DNA of 64,000 nucleotides from Bradyrhizobium barranii subsp. apii (GCF_011516635.5 NZ_CP096255.1:8753501-8817500); one strand, 5' to 3'. Positions 26,292-35,459 are shown, counted from the stretch's first letter. The notes: generated by a model from the letters alone, not told the origin. Program-made: numbers and translations.

Positions 26292-26602
26292 TTAAACCGT
26301 TGCGCGCCTTCGCCGAAATGCCGGGGACGGTGAATGAGGGCCGGCGCTATTCGCGTGGCTTGCTCTCGCGTCCCAAAGGCTTCCTTGGAAGGCAACCCCG
26401 GGGCAAAGCCCCTCGGGTGCGAGGCGTATGTACCAACCCGGGCTGCCTTTGGAAAGGGCCGCGGGGACGTTTTTTTCGACTTTATGACAGTGAGTTGGGC
26501 CGATTTCCGGCCCGTTTGGTGCGCTCTTGCCAGAAGTTCCACAAAGGGCCAGCTTGCGGCAACAAAACGTGGGGGGCCAACGCCATTTTCGGGAGGAACG
26601 CC
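26292..26602. other. GC-rich structured intergenic region
   Basis: The 311 bases between tRNA-fMet and the aldehyde dehydrogenase contain the tRNA promoter (minus strand) and, at about 26375-26476, several GC hairpins (for example GGGGCAAAGCCCC) followed by a run of seven T at 26470-26476. This could be a small RNA with its own terminator. The open frame here that runs into the dehydrogenase gene crosses the tRNA and is not coding. Confidence 0.35.
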
Positions 26603-28048
26603 ATGGACCAGCCCCTGGATAAGTCCCCGGCGGGCGCCCCGCTTCGGGCCCTCAACGAGGCCTTCCACGCCATGGTTGCGCGGGCGCGCGCCGAGCCTGC
26701 ACCTGACCTGGCCGAGCGGCTCGACCGGCTGGCGCGGCTGCGCACTGTTGTCGCCGACAACGAGGAACGTTTCCGGCAGGCGATCTCGGCCGATTTCGGC
26801 CACCGCTCGGCCGTCGAGACCACCATCGCCGAGACGATGCTGGTGTTCTCCGAGATCCGGCATGCGACCAAGCACCTGAAGAGCTGGATGGCGCCGCAGC
26901 GCGTGGCCACCGCGCTGCAATTCCTGCCGGCGCGCAACCGCCTAATCCCGCAGCCGCTCGGCGTGGTCGGCATCATCGCGCCCTGGAATTATCCGCTCCA
27001 GCTCACGCTTGCGCCCGCGATCGGCGCGATCGCCGCCGGCAACCGGGTCATCATCAAGCCAAGCGAACTCTCGCCGCACTTCTCAGTGCTGCTGAAGGAG
27101 ACGGTGGCCGCGAAATTCGATGCCACCGAGCTACTGGTGACAGGCGTCGAGGACGAAATCGCAAAAGCCTTCGCACACCTCCCCTTCGATCATCTCGTCT
27201 TCACCGGCTCGACCCGGGTCGGCCGGCTGGTAGCGGAGGCCGCCGGGCGCAATCTCACGCCCTTGACGCTCGAGCTTGGCGGCAAGTCGCCGGCGATCAT
27301 CGACGCCTCCGCCGATCTCGAGGAGGCGGCCGAGCGCATCGCCTACGGAAAGCTGCTCAATGCCGGGCAGACCTGCATCGCACCGGACTATGTGCTGGTG
27401 CCCGAGCGCTCGTTGCAGGCCTTCGCCGAAAAAGTACGCGCGCAGATGCGGCGCATGTTCGGCACCGATCCCGCCAACAAGGACTACACCTCCGTCATCT
27501 CCGACCGGCACTACGCGCGGCTGGAACATCTCGTCGCGGACGCCGCCCAGCGCGGCGCAAAGATTTTGCAACCGGCGAAGGCGGACGATCCGAACTGGAA
27601 AGCACACCGCAAATTCCCGCCGACGCTGATCGTCGGTGCGACCGAAGCAATGGCGGTGATGCAGGAGGAGATTTTCGGCCCCGTTTTGCCGGTGCTGGGC
27701 TATCGCGATCCGGCGGAGGCGATCGCTTTCGTCAACGCCCGCGACCGGCCGCTGGCGCTCTACTGGTTCGGCAAGGATCGCGCCGCCCGCGACGAGGTGC
27801 TGTCGCGCACGATCTCCGGCGGCGTCACCGTCAACGACTGCCTGTTCCACTTCGCGCAAGCCAACCAGCCGATGGGCGGCGTCGGCGCGTCCGGCACCGG
27901 CGCCTATCACGGCGAATGGGGTTTTCGCACGTTCAGCAAACTGAAGCCGGTGTTTTATCGCTCCAAGTTCAACCGCCTCGCCGACCTCTATCCGCCCTAT
28001 GGCGGCAAGATCGCGCGGCTGGAGAAGTTGATGCGGTTCATGTCGTAG
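26603..28048 (+). CDS. Coniferyl-aldehyde-type aldehyde dehydrogenase
   Basis: This 481-residue NAD(P)-dependent aldehyde dehydrogenase of the CalB/class-3 type has IIAPWNYPLQLTLAP, the catalytic Glu in TLELGGKSP and the catalytic Cys in NAGQTCIAPDYV. The C-terminal extension YPPYGGKIARLEKLMRF is typical of the coniferyl-aldehyde group. It oxidises aromatic or fatty aldehydes to acids. ATG 26603 is preceded by GGGAGG. The frame is open further upstream but that part overlaps the tRNA. It may pair functionally with the GMC oxidoreductase downstream (alcohol to aldehyde to acid). Confidence 0.92.
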   Translation: MDQPLDKSPAGAPLRALNEAFHAMVARARAEPAPDLAERLDRLARLRTVVADNEERFRQAISADFGHRSAVETTIAETMLVFSEIRHATKHLKSWMAPQRVATALQFLPARNRLIPQPLGVVGIIAPWNYPLQLTLAPAIGAIAAGNRVIIKPSELSPHFSVLLKETVAAKFDATELLVTGVEDEIAKAFAHLPFDHLVFTGSTRVGRLVAEAAGRNLTPLTLELGGKSPAIIDASADLEEAAERIAYGKLLNAGQTCIAPDYVLVPERSLQAFAEKVRAQMRRMFGTDPANKDYTSVISDRHYARLEHLVADAAQRGAKILQPAKADDPNWKAHRKFPPTLIVGATEAMAVMQEEIFGPVLPVLGYRDPAEAIAFVNARDRPLALYWFGKDRAARDEVLSRTISGGVTVNDCLFHFAQANQPMGGVGASGTGAYHGEWGFRTFSKLKPVFYRSKFNRLADLYPPYGGKIARLEKLMRFMS

Positions 28049-28055
28049 CTTTCAG

Positions 28056-28131
28056 TCATTGCGAGCGAAGCGAAGCAATCCAGAATCCCGCCGCGGGGAC
28101 AGTCTGGATTGCTTCGCTTCACTCGCAATGA
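28056..28131. repeat. Intergenic palindrome, family A
   Basis: TCATTGCGAG (28056-28065) pairs with CTCGCAATGA (28122-28131), and inside it GCGAAGCAATCCAGA pairs with TCTGGATTGCTTCGC. The element forms one long hairpin. A second copy of the family is at 44821-44904. It is a REP-like element of the kind scattered in Bradyrhizobium genomes. Confidence 0.8.
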
Positions 28132-28165
28132 CGAGAGGAAAATGCAGAGGGGGGGGGAAACATCA

Positions 28166-29764
28166 GTGACTGACACATTCGACTTCGTCGTCGTGGGCGC
28201 GGGCTCCGGCGGCTGCGCGGTGGCGGGGCGGCTGTCGGAGGATGCGGCGACGTCCGTGGCGCTGCTCGATGCCGGCGGGCGGAACGACAATTGGCGGATC
28301 ACCACGCCATTCGGGCTCGCTTTGCCATACAGCGCGGCCAACTGGGCCTTCGATACTGTACCGCAGACGGGATTGAACGGCCGCATCGGCTATCAACCGC
28401 GCGGCAAGGGCCTCGGCGGCTCCTCGGCGATCAACGCCATGGTCTATATCCGCGGCCACAAATCGGACTACGACCACTGGGCCTCGCTCGGCAATGCCGG
28501 CTGGTCGTACGCCGACGTGCTGCCCTATTTCAAGCGCTCGGAGAACAATTCTGATTTCGACGGCGAGTATCATGGCAAGGGCGGCCCGCTGCATGTCAAC
28601 AGACTGCGCTCGGACAATCCGATCCATGACGTGTTCCACCAGGCCGCGCGCGAAGCGCAGTTCCGCATCCGCGAGGACTTCAACGGCGAGGACCATGAAG
28701 GGCTCGGCAGCTACCAGGTGACGCAGCACCATGGCGAGCGCTGGAGCGCGGCACGCGCCTATCTGCATCCCCACATGGACAAGCGCACGAATCTGCGCGT
28801 CGAGACGGGAGCGCAAGCCACGAAGATCCTGTTCGAAGGCGGGCGCGCGGTCGGCATCGAATATGTGCAGGGCAAGCAGACCAAGCAGCTGCGCGCCCGC
28901 CGCGAGGTGATCCTCGCCGGCGGCGCCTTCCAGTCACCGCAATTGCTGATGCTGTCGGGTGTCGGCGATGGCGATGCGCTTCGTACGCACGGCCTCGGCG
29001 TCACGCATCATCTGTCGGGCGTCGGGCGCAATCTGCAGGACCATCCGGATTTCGTGTTCGTCTACGCTTCCGACTATCCGCACTTCGTTCATTCATCGCT
29101 CGGCCGGTTGCCATCCCTGCTCCGCGCGATCCAGCGGTATCGCCGGGAGCGACGCGGCCTGATGACCACCAATTTCGCCGAGTGTGGCGGCTTCCTGAAG
29201 ACCAGCCCCGACCTCGATGTGCCAGACATCCAGCTGCACTTCGTCATCGCGATGCTCGACGACCACGGCCGCAAGAAGCACAAGGAGGCGGGCTTCTCCT
29301 GCCATGTCTGCCTGCTCAGACCGAAGAGCCGCGGCAGCGTAGGGCTGAAAAGCGCCGATCCGCTCGCTGCACCCATGATCGATCCGAACTTTCTGGGCGA
29401 GGCGGAAGATCTCGAGTCGATGGTCGCGGGCTTCAAGACCACGCGGCGGCTGATGGAGACGCCTGCGCTGCGCGCGCTGCAGAAGAAGGACATGTTCACG
29501 TCCGATGTGAGAACGGACGACGACATCCGCGCCATCCTGCGCAATCGCGTCGACACCGTCTATCACCCCGTCGGCACCTGCAAGATGGGCACCGATGCGA
29601 TGGCCGTGGTCGATCCGAAACTGAAGGTGCACGGCATCGAGGGCTTGCGCATCGTCGACGCCTCGATCATGCCGACGCTGATCGGTGGCAACACCAACGC
29701 GCCGACCATCATGATCGGGGAGAAGGCGGCGGATATGATCAGGGGGGAGATGCGGACAAACTAG
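28166..29764 (+). CDS. GMC-family FAD oxidoreductase (choline dehydrogenase-like)
   Basis: The 532-residue flavoprotein has the N-terminal dinucleotide fold VVVGAGSGGCAVAGRLSE, the GMC signatures GGSSAINAMVYIRGH and GAFQSPQLLMLSGVG, and the C-terminal active-site HPVGTCKMG plus a second catalytic Asn in NTNAPTIMIGEKAADMI. It oxidises primary alcohols. GTG 28166 is preferred, with a purine-rich GAGG-G run just upstream; an in-frame ATG at 28142 is the alternative. A run of nine G (28149-28157) lies in the ribosome binding region and could vary in length. Confidence 0.9.
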   Translation: MTDTFDFVVVGAGSGGCAVAGRLSEDAATSVALLDAGGRNDNWRITTPFGLALPYSAANWAFDTVPQTGLNGRIGYQPRGKGLGGSSAINAMVYIRGHKSDYDHWASLGNAGWSYADVLPYFKRSENNSDFDGEYHGKGGPLHVNRLRSDNPIHDVFHQAAREAQFRIREDFNGEDHEGLGSYQVTQHHGERWSAARAYLHPHMDKRTNLRVETGAQATKILFEGGRAVGIEYVQGKQTKQLRARREVILAGGAFQSPQLLMLSGVGDGDALRTHGLGVTHHLSGVGRNLQDHPDFVFVYASDYPHFVHSSLGRLPSLLRAIQRYRRERRGLMTTNFAECGGFLKTSPDLDVPDIQLHFVIAMLDDHGRKKHKEAGFSCHVCLLRPKSRGSVGLKSADPLAAPMIDPNFLGEAEDLESMVAGFKTTRRLMETPALRALQKKDMFTSDVRTDDDIRAILRNRVDTVYHPVGTCKMGTDAMAVVDPKLKVHGIEGLRIVDASIMPTLIGGNTNAPTIMIGEKAADMIRGEMRTN

Positions 29765-29837
29765 CGGTGCGGCACGAACGGGACTTTTCGAGCTGCAACC
29801 GGCCAGGATAGACTGCTCATCTAGCCCGGAGAAGTTG

Positions 29838-29873
29838 ATGCCCGCCGCTGCCTCGGAGTTTTGCCTGACATGA
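29838..29873 (+). CDS. Possible 11-residue leader peptide
   Basis: ATG 29838 follows a good GGAGAAG ribosome binding site by 4 bases and encodes MPAAASEFCLT. Its TGA (29871-29873) overlaps the ATG of the HlyD gene (29870-29872). The arrangement fits translational coupling or a regulatory leader. The coding evidence is only positional. Confidence 0.35.
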   Translation: MPAAASEFCLT

Positions 29874-30841
29874 CGCGTGGACGACGGGTCGGACTTGCGG
29901 CAGCGATCGCGCTGGCGCTTTTCGTTGCCTATGAGGTGATATCGTCGTTCGTCGCCTTCACCGACGACGCCTATGTTCAGTCCGATCTGGTCGCGCTCGC
30001 GCCTCAGGTGACTGGGCGCATCATTGCCGTACATATCGCCGACAATCAGGATGTGGCCGAGGGCGACCTGCTTGCCAGCATCGATCCCGTACCTTTCCAG
30101 TTGGCCCTGGATCAGCGGCGTGCCGATCTTGCCGAGGCCCGCGCGCAGATCGCCTCCGACCAGCACCGGATCGCATCGGCACGGGACGCGTTGGCGGCGG
30201 CGAGCTCGGCCGCGGATTTTGCGAGCGAAAACGAAAAGCGCCTGACGACGCTCGCCTCGGCCCAGGATGTCTCCCGCGTCGCCCTCGACCAGGCGAGCGA
30301 TACGCTGCGACGCGCGAATGCGGCACGCGACGCCGCACAGGAGTCGGTCGCGGCGACGGAGGCCACGCTATCCATGCATCAAGCGAGCCACGCCCGCGCC
30401 AATTCGGCGCTGGCGCTCGCAGAATGGCAGCTCGCCCGCACCAAGCTGGTCGCACCAACCAGCGGCACGGTCACGTCGCTCAGCCTGCGCGTGGGCGACA
30501 CTGCACAGGCCGATGTGCCGCTGATCGGCATCGTCGATGCCCGCGCCTGGCGCATCGTCGCCAACTTCAAGGAAAGCTACATCCGCGGCTTTGCCGTCGG
30601 CAGCACGGCCTGGGTGTCGCTGGACTCAAATCCCTGGCATCTACGCCGTGCCAAGGTGACCGGCATTGCTCGTGGCATCAGCCGCGAACCCGTGCCCAAT
30701 CGCCTCCTCAACTACGTGGCGCCGACCACTGACTGGATCCGCCTCAAGCGCCGCTTTCCGGTGACGCTGACGCTGGTCGATCCGCCACCCGACCTGAGAC
30801 TCTATATGGGTGCCGACGCCAGGGTGGTCGTGCTGCCATGA
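29870..30841 (+). CDS. HlyD/EmrA-type membrane fusion protein
   Basis: This 323-residue adaptor has one N-terminal membrane anchor (VGLAAAIALALFVAYEVI), a biotinyl-lipoyl half (VALAPQVTGRIIAVHIADNQ), a helical hairpin of about 110 residues, the second lipoyl half (TKLVAPTSGTVTSLSLRVGD) and a beta-barrel end. It overlaps the FUSC gene by 4 bases. Together they match the AaeA-AaeB type of aromatic-acid efflux pair. An in-frame TTG at 29861 is the alternative start. Confidence 0.9.
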   Translation: MTRGRRVGLAAAIALALFVAYEVISSFVAFTDDAYVQSDLVALAPQVTGRIIAVHIADNQDVAEGDLLASIDPVPFQLALDQRRADLAEARAQIASDQHRIASARDALAAASSAADFASENEKRLTTLASAQDVSRVALDQASDTLRRANAARDAAQESVAATEATLSMHQASHARANSALALAEWQLARTKLVAPTSGTVTSLSLRVGDTAQADVPLIGIVDARAWRIVANFKESYIRGFAVGSTAWVSLDSNPWHLRRAKVTGIARGISREPVPNRLLNYVAPTTDWIRLKRRFPVTLTLVDPPPDLRLYMGADARVVVLP

Positions 30842-31926
30842 GCGGGGCCGCGACGAGAGCGATCTCTGCATTGCGGCGGGAGTTGCTGGAGATCGATCTG
30901 GCCGGCCCACGCGGCCATCATTGCAGCCGAGTTGCACTGGCCGTCACGCTGGCCGTGATCGTGGCGCTTGTGCTGCGGGTGGACGCACCATGGTGGGCGG
31001 CGATCAGTGCCTTCGTCTCGACGCAGGTGACGGCGCCCTCTTCCTTGCGTCGCGGCGCCCTGCGCATCGTCGGTACGGCGATCGGTTCCGCTGCAGGCCT
31101 GCTCTTGAGCCCGTGGCTGATCGAGGACCAGGTTGCACTGAGCCTCGCACTGTTCGTCGCAAGCAGCATCGGCGTGCTCGGCCTGCAAGTCAGTCGCCAC
31201 GGCTATGCCTGGCTGCTCGGCGCCGTCACAGCCGACATGGTGCTGCTCGCAACGCTCGACGATCCGACCTCGGCGCTGTCAGTCGCCTGCAACCGTACTG
31301 CCGAGGTGACGATCGGCACTCTCGCCGCCATTCTGGTCTCGCACCTGCTGTCGCCGCGCGAGGATCATGCGCCGCCACGTCCGCGGGCGCCGGGCTGGTC
31401 CGACCTTCTCGGCGCGCAATGGGCCTCGACCCAGCACGCAATGCGCGCGGGCCTTGGTGTGATGCTGGTGCCGCTGGCATGGAGCTGGCTGCAATTGCCG
31501 AGCTTCTCGCAGGCCGCAATCACGGTCGCGGCCGTGATGGCCGTGCCGGCAATATCCGACGACGATGCTGCGAATCGCGAGAAGATCGCGGTCCGTAGCA
31601 CGCATCGCATCCTCGGCTGCCTGATCGGCGGCCTCGCCGGCCTCGCGGTGCTGATCGCCTCGTTCGAAAACTTCCTGCCCTGGCTTGCCGCGCTTGCCAT
31701 CGGGGTCTGGGTCGGTGCGCATGTCCAGGCGAGCGCGCGCGATATCGGCTATGTCGGGACACAGGGCGCGGTCGTCTTCATCATGACGATGGTGCAGGGA
31801 TCAGGGCCGCCGTCCAGCATCATTCCCGGCATCGAGCGCCTTGCCGGTATCACCGGCGGGCTGCTGATCGTCGAGATCGTGGCTATCCTGCTAACGCCCT
31901 CGGCTAGGAACGCGGAAACAAGATAA
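30838..31926 (+). CDS. FUSC-family (aromatic acid exporter-like) membrane protein
   Basis: The 362-residue membrane protein has two blocks of hydrophobic helices separated by a charged segment (SPREDHAPPRPRAPGW), the layout of the fusaric-acid-resistance/AaeB superfamily, though shorter than AaeB. ATGA overlap with the HlyD gene indicates one operon. It probably drives export of an aromatic or organic acid together with the adaptor; no outer-membrane channel is adjacent. Confidence 0.88.
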   Translation: MSGAATRAISALRRELLEIDLAGPRGHHCSRVALAVTLAVIVALVLRVDAPWWAAISAFVSTQVTAPSSLRRGALRIVGTAIGSAAGLLLSPWLIEDQVALSLALFVASSIGVLGLQVSRHGYAWLLGAVTADMVLLATLDDPTSALSVACNRTAEVTIGTLAAILVSHLLSPREDHAPPRPRAPGWSDLLGAQWASTQHAMRAGLGVMLVPLAWSWLQLPSFSQAAITVAAVMAVPAISDDDAANREKIAVRSTHRILGCLIGGLAGLAVLIASFENFLPWLAALAIGVWVGAHVQASARDIGYVGTQGAVVFIMTMVQGSGPPSSIIPGIERLAGITGGLLIVEIVAILLTPSARNAETR

Positions 31927-31935
31927 TGCGGTAGC

Positions 31936-32092
31936 TCTTCTCCCTCTCCCCGTTCTTACGGGGAGTGGGTTGGGGTGAAGGGCTATCTCGGCAAAAACGG
32001 TGATAGCTGGACTCGCGGAGACTCCCTCTCACCCGGAATTTGCTCTCGCAAACTCCGGCCTCTCCCCGCTTGCGGGGAGAGGCGAAGTCGGG
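31936..32092. repeat. Intergenic palindromic region, family E (two hairpins)
   Basis: A first hairpin (CTCTCCCCGTTC..ACGGGGAG, about 31944-31965) and a perfect one (CCTCTCCCCGC/GCGGGGAGAGG, 32059-32082) flank a spacer with a CCCTCTCACCC segment. These are typical composite palindromes of rhizobial chromosomes. They lie between converging FUSC and SDR genes and may act as a two-way terminator. Confidence 0.65.
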
Positions 32093-32093
32093 C

Positions 32094-32855
32094 TCAATTC
32101 AGCAGGAAACCACCATCGACGGTGATGACACTCCCCGTCATATATCGCGACGCCTTCGAGGCCAGCAGCAAAATCGCGCCGTCGAGATCGGACTCGGCGC
32201 CGACGCGGCGCTGCGGGATGCGCTTGGTCAGGCGTTCGCCCGGCGGAGTGGACCAGAAGGCGTGATTCATTTCCGTGTCGATATAGCCGGGCGCCAGCGC
32301 GTTGATGCGGATGTTCTGGCCTGCGAGCTCCAGCGCCATCGCCCTGGTTGCCTGGAGGATGCCGGCCTTGGAGATCGCATAGGGCGACACCGCCTTCAGC
32401 ACGCCGGTGCCGAGCACGGAAGCGATGTTGACGATGTTGCCTTCCTGCTTGCGCGCGATCATGCGGCGCGCGACTTCGGTCGCGAGGAAATAAGCGCCTT
32501 TCAGATTGGCGCCGATCACGGCGTCCCAATCGGCTTCGGTCTGCTCGGTCGCGAGCTTCTCGATGGCGATGCCGGCATTGTTGATCAGCACCGTGATCGG
32601 ACCGAGCGCGGCTTCCGTGGCATCCACGGCCTTGGCGATCGATGACATGTCAGTGACGTCGAGCGCGACCGCGGCAGCGCGGCCGCCCTTGCCGCGGATC
32701 TCCTCCTCCAGGCTCTTCAGCTTGTCGGTCTGCCGCGCGGCGAGCGCGACGGCCGCGCCATGGTCCGCCAGAACCCGGGCAAATTGCCGCCCCAGCCCCT
32801 GGCTCGCGCCCGTCACTAGGATGGTTTCTTGACTGACGTCGAATAAGTCTGACAT
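32094..32855 (-). CDS. SDR-family oxidoreductase (FabG-like)
   Basis: This 253-residue classical SDR has TGASQGLG, NNAG, the catalytic Ser in NIASVLG, YAISK (Tyr and Lys) and the C-terminal GSVITVDGGFLLN. It is NAD(P)-dependent and probably a beta-hydroxyacyl or alcohol dehydrogenase in acyl-CoA catabolism. It is divergent from the CvpA-like gene. No operon partner is on its strand. Confidence 0.92.
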   Translation of the reverse strand: MSDLFDVSQETILVTGASQGLGRQFARVLADHGAAVALAARQTDKLKSLEEEIRGKGGRAAAVALDVTDMSSIAKAVDATEAALGPITVLINNAGIAIEKLATEQTEADWDAVIGANLKGAYFLATEVARRMIARKQEGNIVNIASVLGTGVLKAVSPYAISKAGILQATRAMALELAGQNIRINALAPGYIDTEMNHAFWSTPPGERLTKRIPQRRVGAESDLDGAILLLASKASRYMTGSVITVDGGFLLN

Positions 32856-32993
32856 GACGCTTGCCTTGAGTGTTTTCCCTGAGCTTTGGAGCCACCAATA
32901 CAGACGATTTTAACGATCTGAAACCGGAATGATCGGTCCGGCGTTCATTCGTTCCATCGACGCAAGCGTTCCATCGAGGCAGGCCTGACGCTC

Positions 32994-33506
32994 ATGAACA
33001 ATTTCGATCTCGCGGTTTATGTGGCACTCGTCGTCGCGATCGGCTTCGGTTTCAGGACTGGCCTGCTCGGCAGCGCCATGACCATCCTCGCCTATCTCCT
33101 GGCCGCTCCCATCGCCGTCGGACTGATGCCGCTGATCGTGCCGCAGGTCGCGAGCAATCCGAACGCGCCGCTGCTGCAAAACTGGATCTGGTTCTTCGGC
33201 ATCTTCGTGGTCGTCGGCATGCTCCTTGGTTATATCGGCCGCCTCGCGCTGAACGACACGATACGCGAAGCCGGGATCGGCGACCGGCTCGCCGGCGCCG
33301 CACTCGGCGCCGTCAGGGTCGGCCTCGTCGCCACCACCCTGGTGCTGGTGTTCGACCAGATCGTGCCGGCCAACCGCCAGCCGCCGTTCCTCGCCGGTTC
33401 GCATCTGCGGCCGCTATTCTCGGCGGCCGGCAAGATGGGCTTCAAGACATTGCCGCCGGAGGCCGCCGCCGCGATCGACCGCCTCAAGCAGGAACGGCGC
33501 ATCTAG
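32994..33506 (+). CDS. CvpA-family membrane protein
   Basis: The 170-residue protein has four membrane helices, with GFRTGLLGSAMTILAYLLA near the start and a GDRLAGAALGAVRVGLVATTLVLV segment typical of CvpA (colicin V production protein) relatives. The family is linked to envelope homeostasis; the molecular role is unclear. It is expressed alone and is followed by a palindromic element. Confidence 0.8.
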   Translation: MNNFDLAVYVALVVAIGFGFRTGLLGSAMTILAYLLAAPIAVGLMPLIVPQVASNPNAPLLQNWIWFFGIFVVVGMLLGYIGRLALNDTIREAGIGDRLAGAALGAVRVGLVATTLVLVFDQIVPANRQPPFLAGSHLRPLFSAAGKMGFKTLPPEAAAAIDRLKQERRI

Positions 33507-33517
33507 CTTATTGTCTG

Positions 33518-33566
33518 GGCATGATCTTTTCGGAAAACCGCTGCACACTTTTCCGGATCATGCCCG
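33518..33566. repeat. Intergenic palindrome, family F
   Basis: GGGCATGATC (33518-33527) pairs with GATCATGCCC (33557-33566), and TTTTCGGAAAA-type inner sequence extends the hairpin. It lies just after the CvpA-like stop codon and may serve as terminator or REP-like element. Confidence 0.65.
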
Positions 33567-33690
33567 CACATTTGCATCGCCGCGCGACCGCGCCATGCAT
33601 TTTGACGCGGCCCCCTCCCTTATCAGCGGCGCCACGATTGGCTAGAGTGCGGCCCGTCTAAAACCTGCCTGACATTACGGGAGTGAAACA

Positions 33691-34473
33691 GTGGATCTTG
33701 GGATCAAAGGTCGCCGCGCCATCGTCTGCGCATCCAGCAAGGGCCTCGGCCGCGCCTGCGCCATCTCGCTGGCGGAAGCCGGCGTTGACGTCACGCTGAC
33801 CGCGCGCGGCGCCGAAGCCCTGAAGAAGACGGCCGACGACATCCGCAAGGCGTATCCTGGCGTGAAGGTCACCGAGATCGTCGGCGACATCACGACGCCT
33901 GCCGGCCGCGAGGCCGTGCTGAAGGCCTGCCCAGAGCCGGACATCTTGATCAACAATGCCGGCGGCCCGCCGCCCGGCGATTTCCGCAATTGGACCCGCG
34001 ACGACTGGATCAAGGCGATCGACGCCAACATGCTCACGCCCATCGAGCTGATCAAGTCGACCGTCGACGGCATGATGGCGCGCAAGTTCGGCCGCATCGT
34101 CAACATCACCTCGGCGGCGGTGAAGGCGCCGATCGACATCCTCGGTCTCTCCAACGGCGCGCGCGCCGGCCTCACCGGCTTCATCGCCGGCCTGTCGCGC
34201 AAGACCGTGATCAACAACGTCACCATCAACGGCCTGTTGCCGGGTCCGTTCGAGACCGACCGCCTGACCGGCACCGCGAAGGCCGAGGCCGACAAGCGCG
34301 GCACGACGCCGGAGCAGATCCTGGCCGAGCGAGCAAAACTCAACCCGGCCGGCCGCTTCGGCCAGCCTGACGAGTTCGGCTATGCCTGCGCCTTCCTCTG
34401 CGGCGCCAAGGCCGGCTTCATCACGGGCCAGAATATCTTGCTCGACGGCGGCGCCTTCCCCGGAACGCTGTGA
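33691..34473 (+). CDS. SDR-family protein with altered catalytic site
   Basis: The 260-residue SDR has a CASSKGLG cofactor motif and INNAGGPPPG. Where the family has Tyr-x3-Lys, this protein reads GLSNGARAGLTGF, so the catalytic Tyr and Lys are absent. Such members occur as a distinct subgroup and may use other residues or have a non-classical role. The start is GTG 33691 after GGGAG. It overlaps the quinone-reductase-like gene by 4 bases (GTGA), so the two act together. Confidence 0.88.
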   Translation: MDLGIKGRRAIVCASSKGLGRACAISLAEAGVDVTLTARGAEALKKTADDIRKAYPGVKVTEIVGDITTPAGREAVLKACPEPDILINNAGGPPPGDFRNWTRDDWIKAIDANMLTPIELIKSTVDGMMARKFGRIVNITSAAVKAPIDILGLSNGARAGLTGFIAGLSRKTVINNVTINGLLPGPFETDRLTGTAKAEADKRGTTPEQILAERAKLNPAGRFGQPDEFGYACAFLCGAKAGFITGQNILLDGGAFPGTL

Positions 34474-35459
34474 GAGCAGTCTGGTACGAGCAAACAGGAC
34501 CGGCGGCGGATGTCCTCACCTATGGTGAGATGGCGACGCCGGTCGCTGGCCCAGGCGAAGTTCGCATTCGCCTGGAGGCCTCCGGCGTCAATCCGGCCGA
34601 TGTCGGCCGGCGCGGCGGCAGCTATCGCGCGATGGAATTTTCGCGCGTCATTCCGAACAGCGACGGCGCGGGTTTCGTCGACCAGATCGGCGACGGCGTA
34701 ACGCGCTTCAGGGTCGGCGACCGGGTCTGGCTGTTCAACGGCCAGCGCAACGGCCGCGCCTTCGGCACGGCGGCCGAATATATCGCGCTCGCCGAGCAGC
34801 TGGTGACGCCGCTGCCGGATCATCTTTCCTTTGCGGAAGGCGCAACGCTCGGCATCCCCGCGATGACCGCATGGTGCAGCCTGTTTGCGGATGGGCCGAT
34901 CGTCGGCAAGACCGTGCTCGTCACCGGCGGCGCCGGCGCGGTTGGCCATTATGCCGTGCAGCTCGCCAAATGGGGCGGCGCGCAGGTGATCGCGACAGTC
35001 AGCTCGGCGATGAAGGGCGAGCAGGCCCGGCGCGCGGGCGCCGATCTCGTGGTCAATTACAGGGACGAGGACGTCGTCGCCAAGGCGATGGCGTTCACCG
35101 GCGGACGTGGTGTCGATCGCGTGGTCGATGTCGATTTCGGCGGCAACATCGCGACCACGTTGAAGCTGATGGCGCTCAATTCGACGATCGCCGTCTACGC
35201 CACCAACGGCAACCGCACACCCACGGTGCCGATGCGCGAACTGATGGAGAAGTGCATCACGCTCCGGACGCTGGTGCTGTTCGCGCTGCCGCCGGCGCTG
35301 CTCGCGGCGGCGCAGGCCGACATCACGAAATGGCTGGCGGCAGGGCCGCGCATTCACAACGTCGCGGCGCAGTTCGCGCTATCGGATACCGCGCAGGCGC
35401 ATCTCGCGGTCGAGAAGGGTGACAAGCTCGGCACAGTGATCGTCGACTGCGCGCGATGA
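34470..35459 (+). CDS. NADPH:quinone reductase-like protein (zinc-free MDR)
   Basis: This 329-residue medium-chain dehydrogenase/reductase lacks the structural zinc Cys lobe. It has EVRIRLEASGVNPADVGRRGG, the cofactor motif VTGGAGAVGHYAVQLAK and GGRGVDRVVDVDF. This is the quinone oxidoreductase/zeta-crystallin group that uses NADPH. The start is GTG 34470, inside the stop of the SDR gene, so translation is coupled. Confidence 0.9.
   Translation: MRAVWYEQTGPAADVLTYGEMATPVAGPGEVRIRLEASGVNPADVGRRGGSYRAMEFSRVIPNSDGAGFVDQIGDGVTRFRVGDRVWLFNGQRNGRAFGTAAEYIALAEQLVTPLPDHLSFAEGATLGIPAMTAWCSLFADGPIVGKTVLVTGGAGAVGHYAVQLAKWGGAQVIATVSSAMKGEQARRAGADLVVNYRDEDVVAKAMAFTGGRGVDRVVDVDFGGNIATTLKLMALNSTIAVYATNGNRTPTVPMRELMEKCITLRTLVLFALPPALLAAAQADITKWLAAGPRIHNVAAQFALSDTAQAHLAVEKGDKLGTVIVDCAR

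Noticed and set aside
26375..26476. SRP (4.5S) RNA in the GC-rich region beside tRNA-fMet
   Set aside because: The conserved SRP hairpin motifs were not found; kept only as a possible unnamed small RNA.
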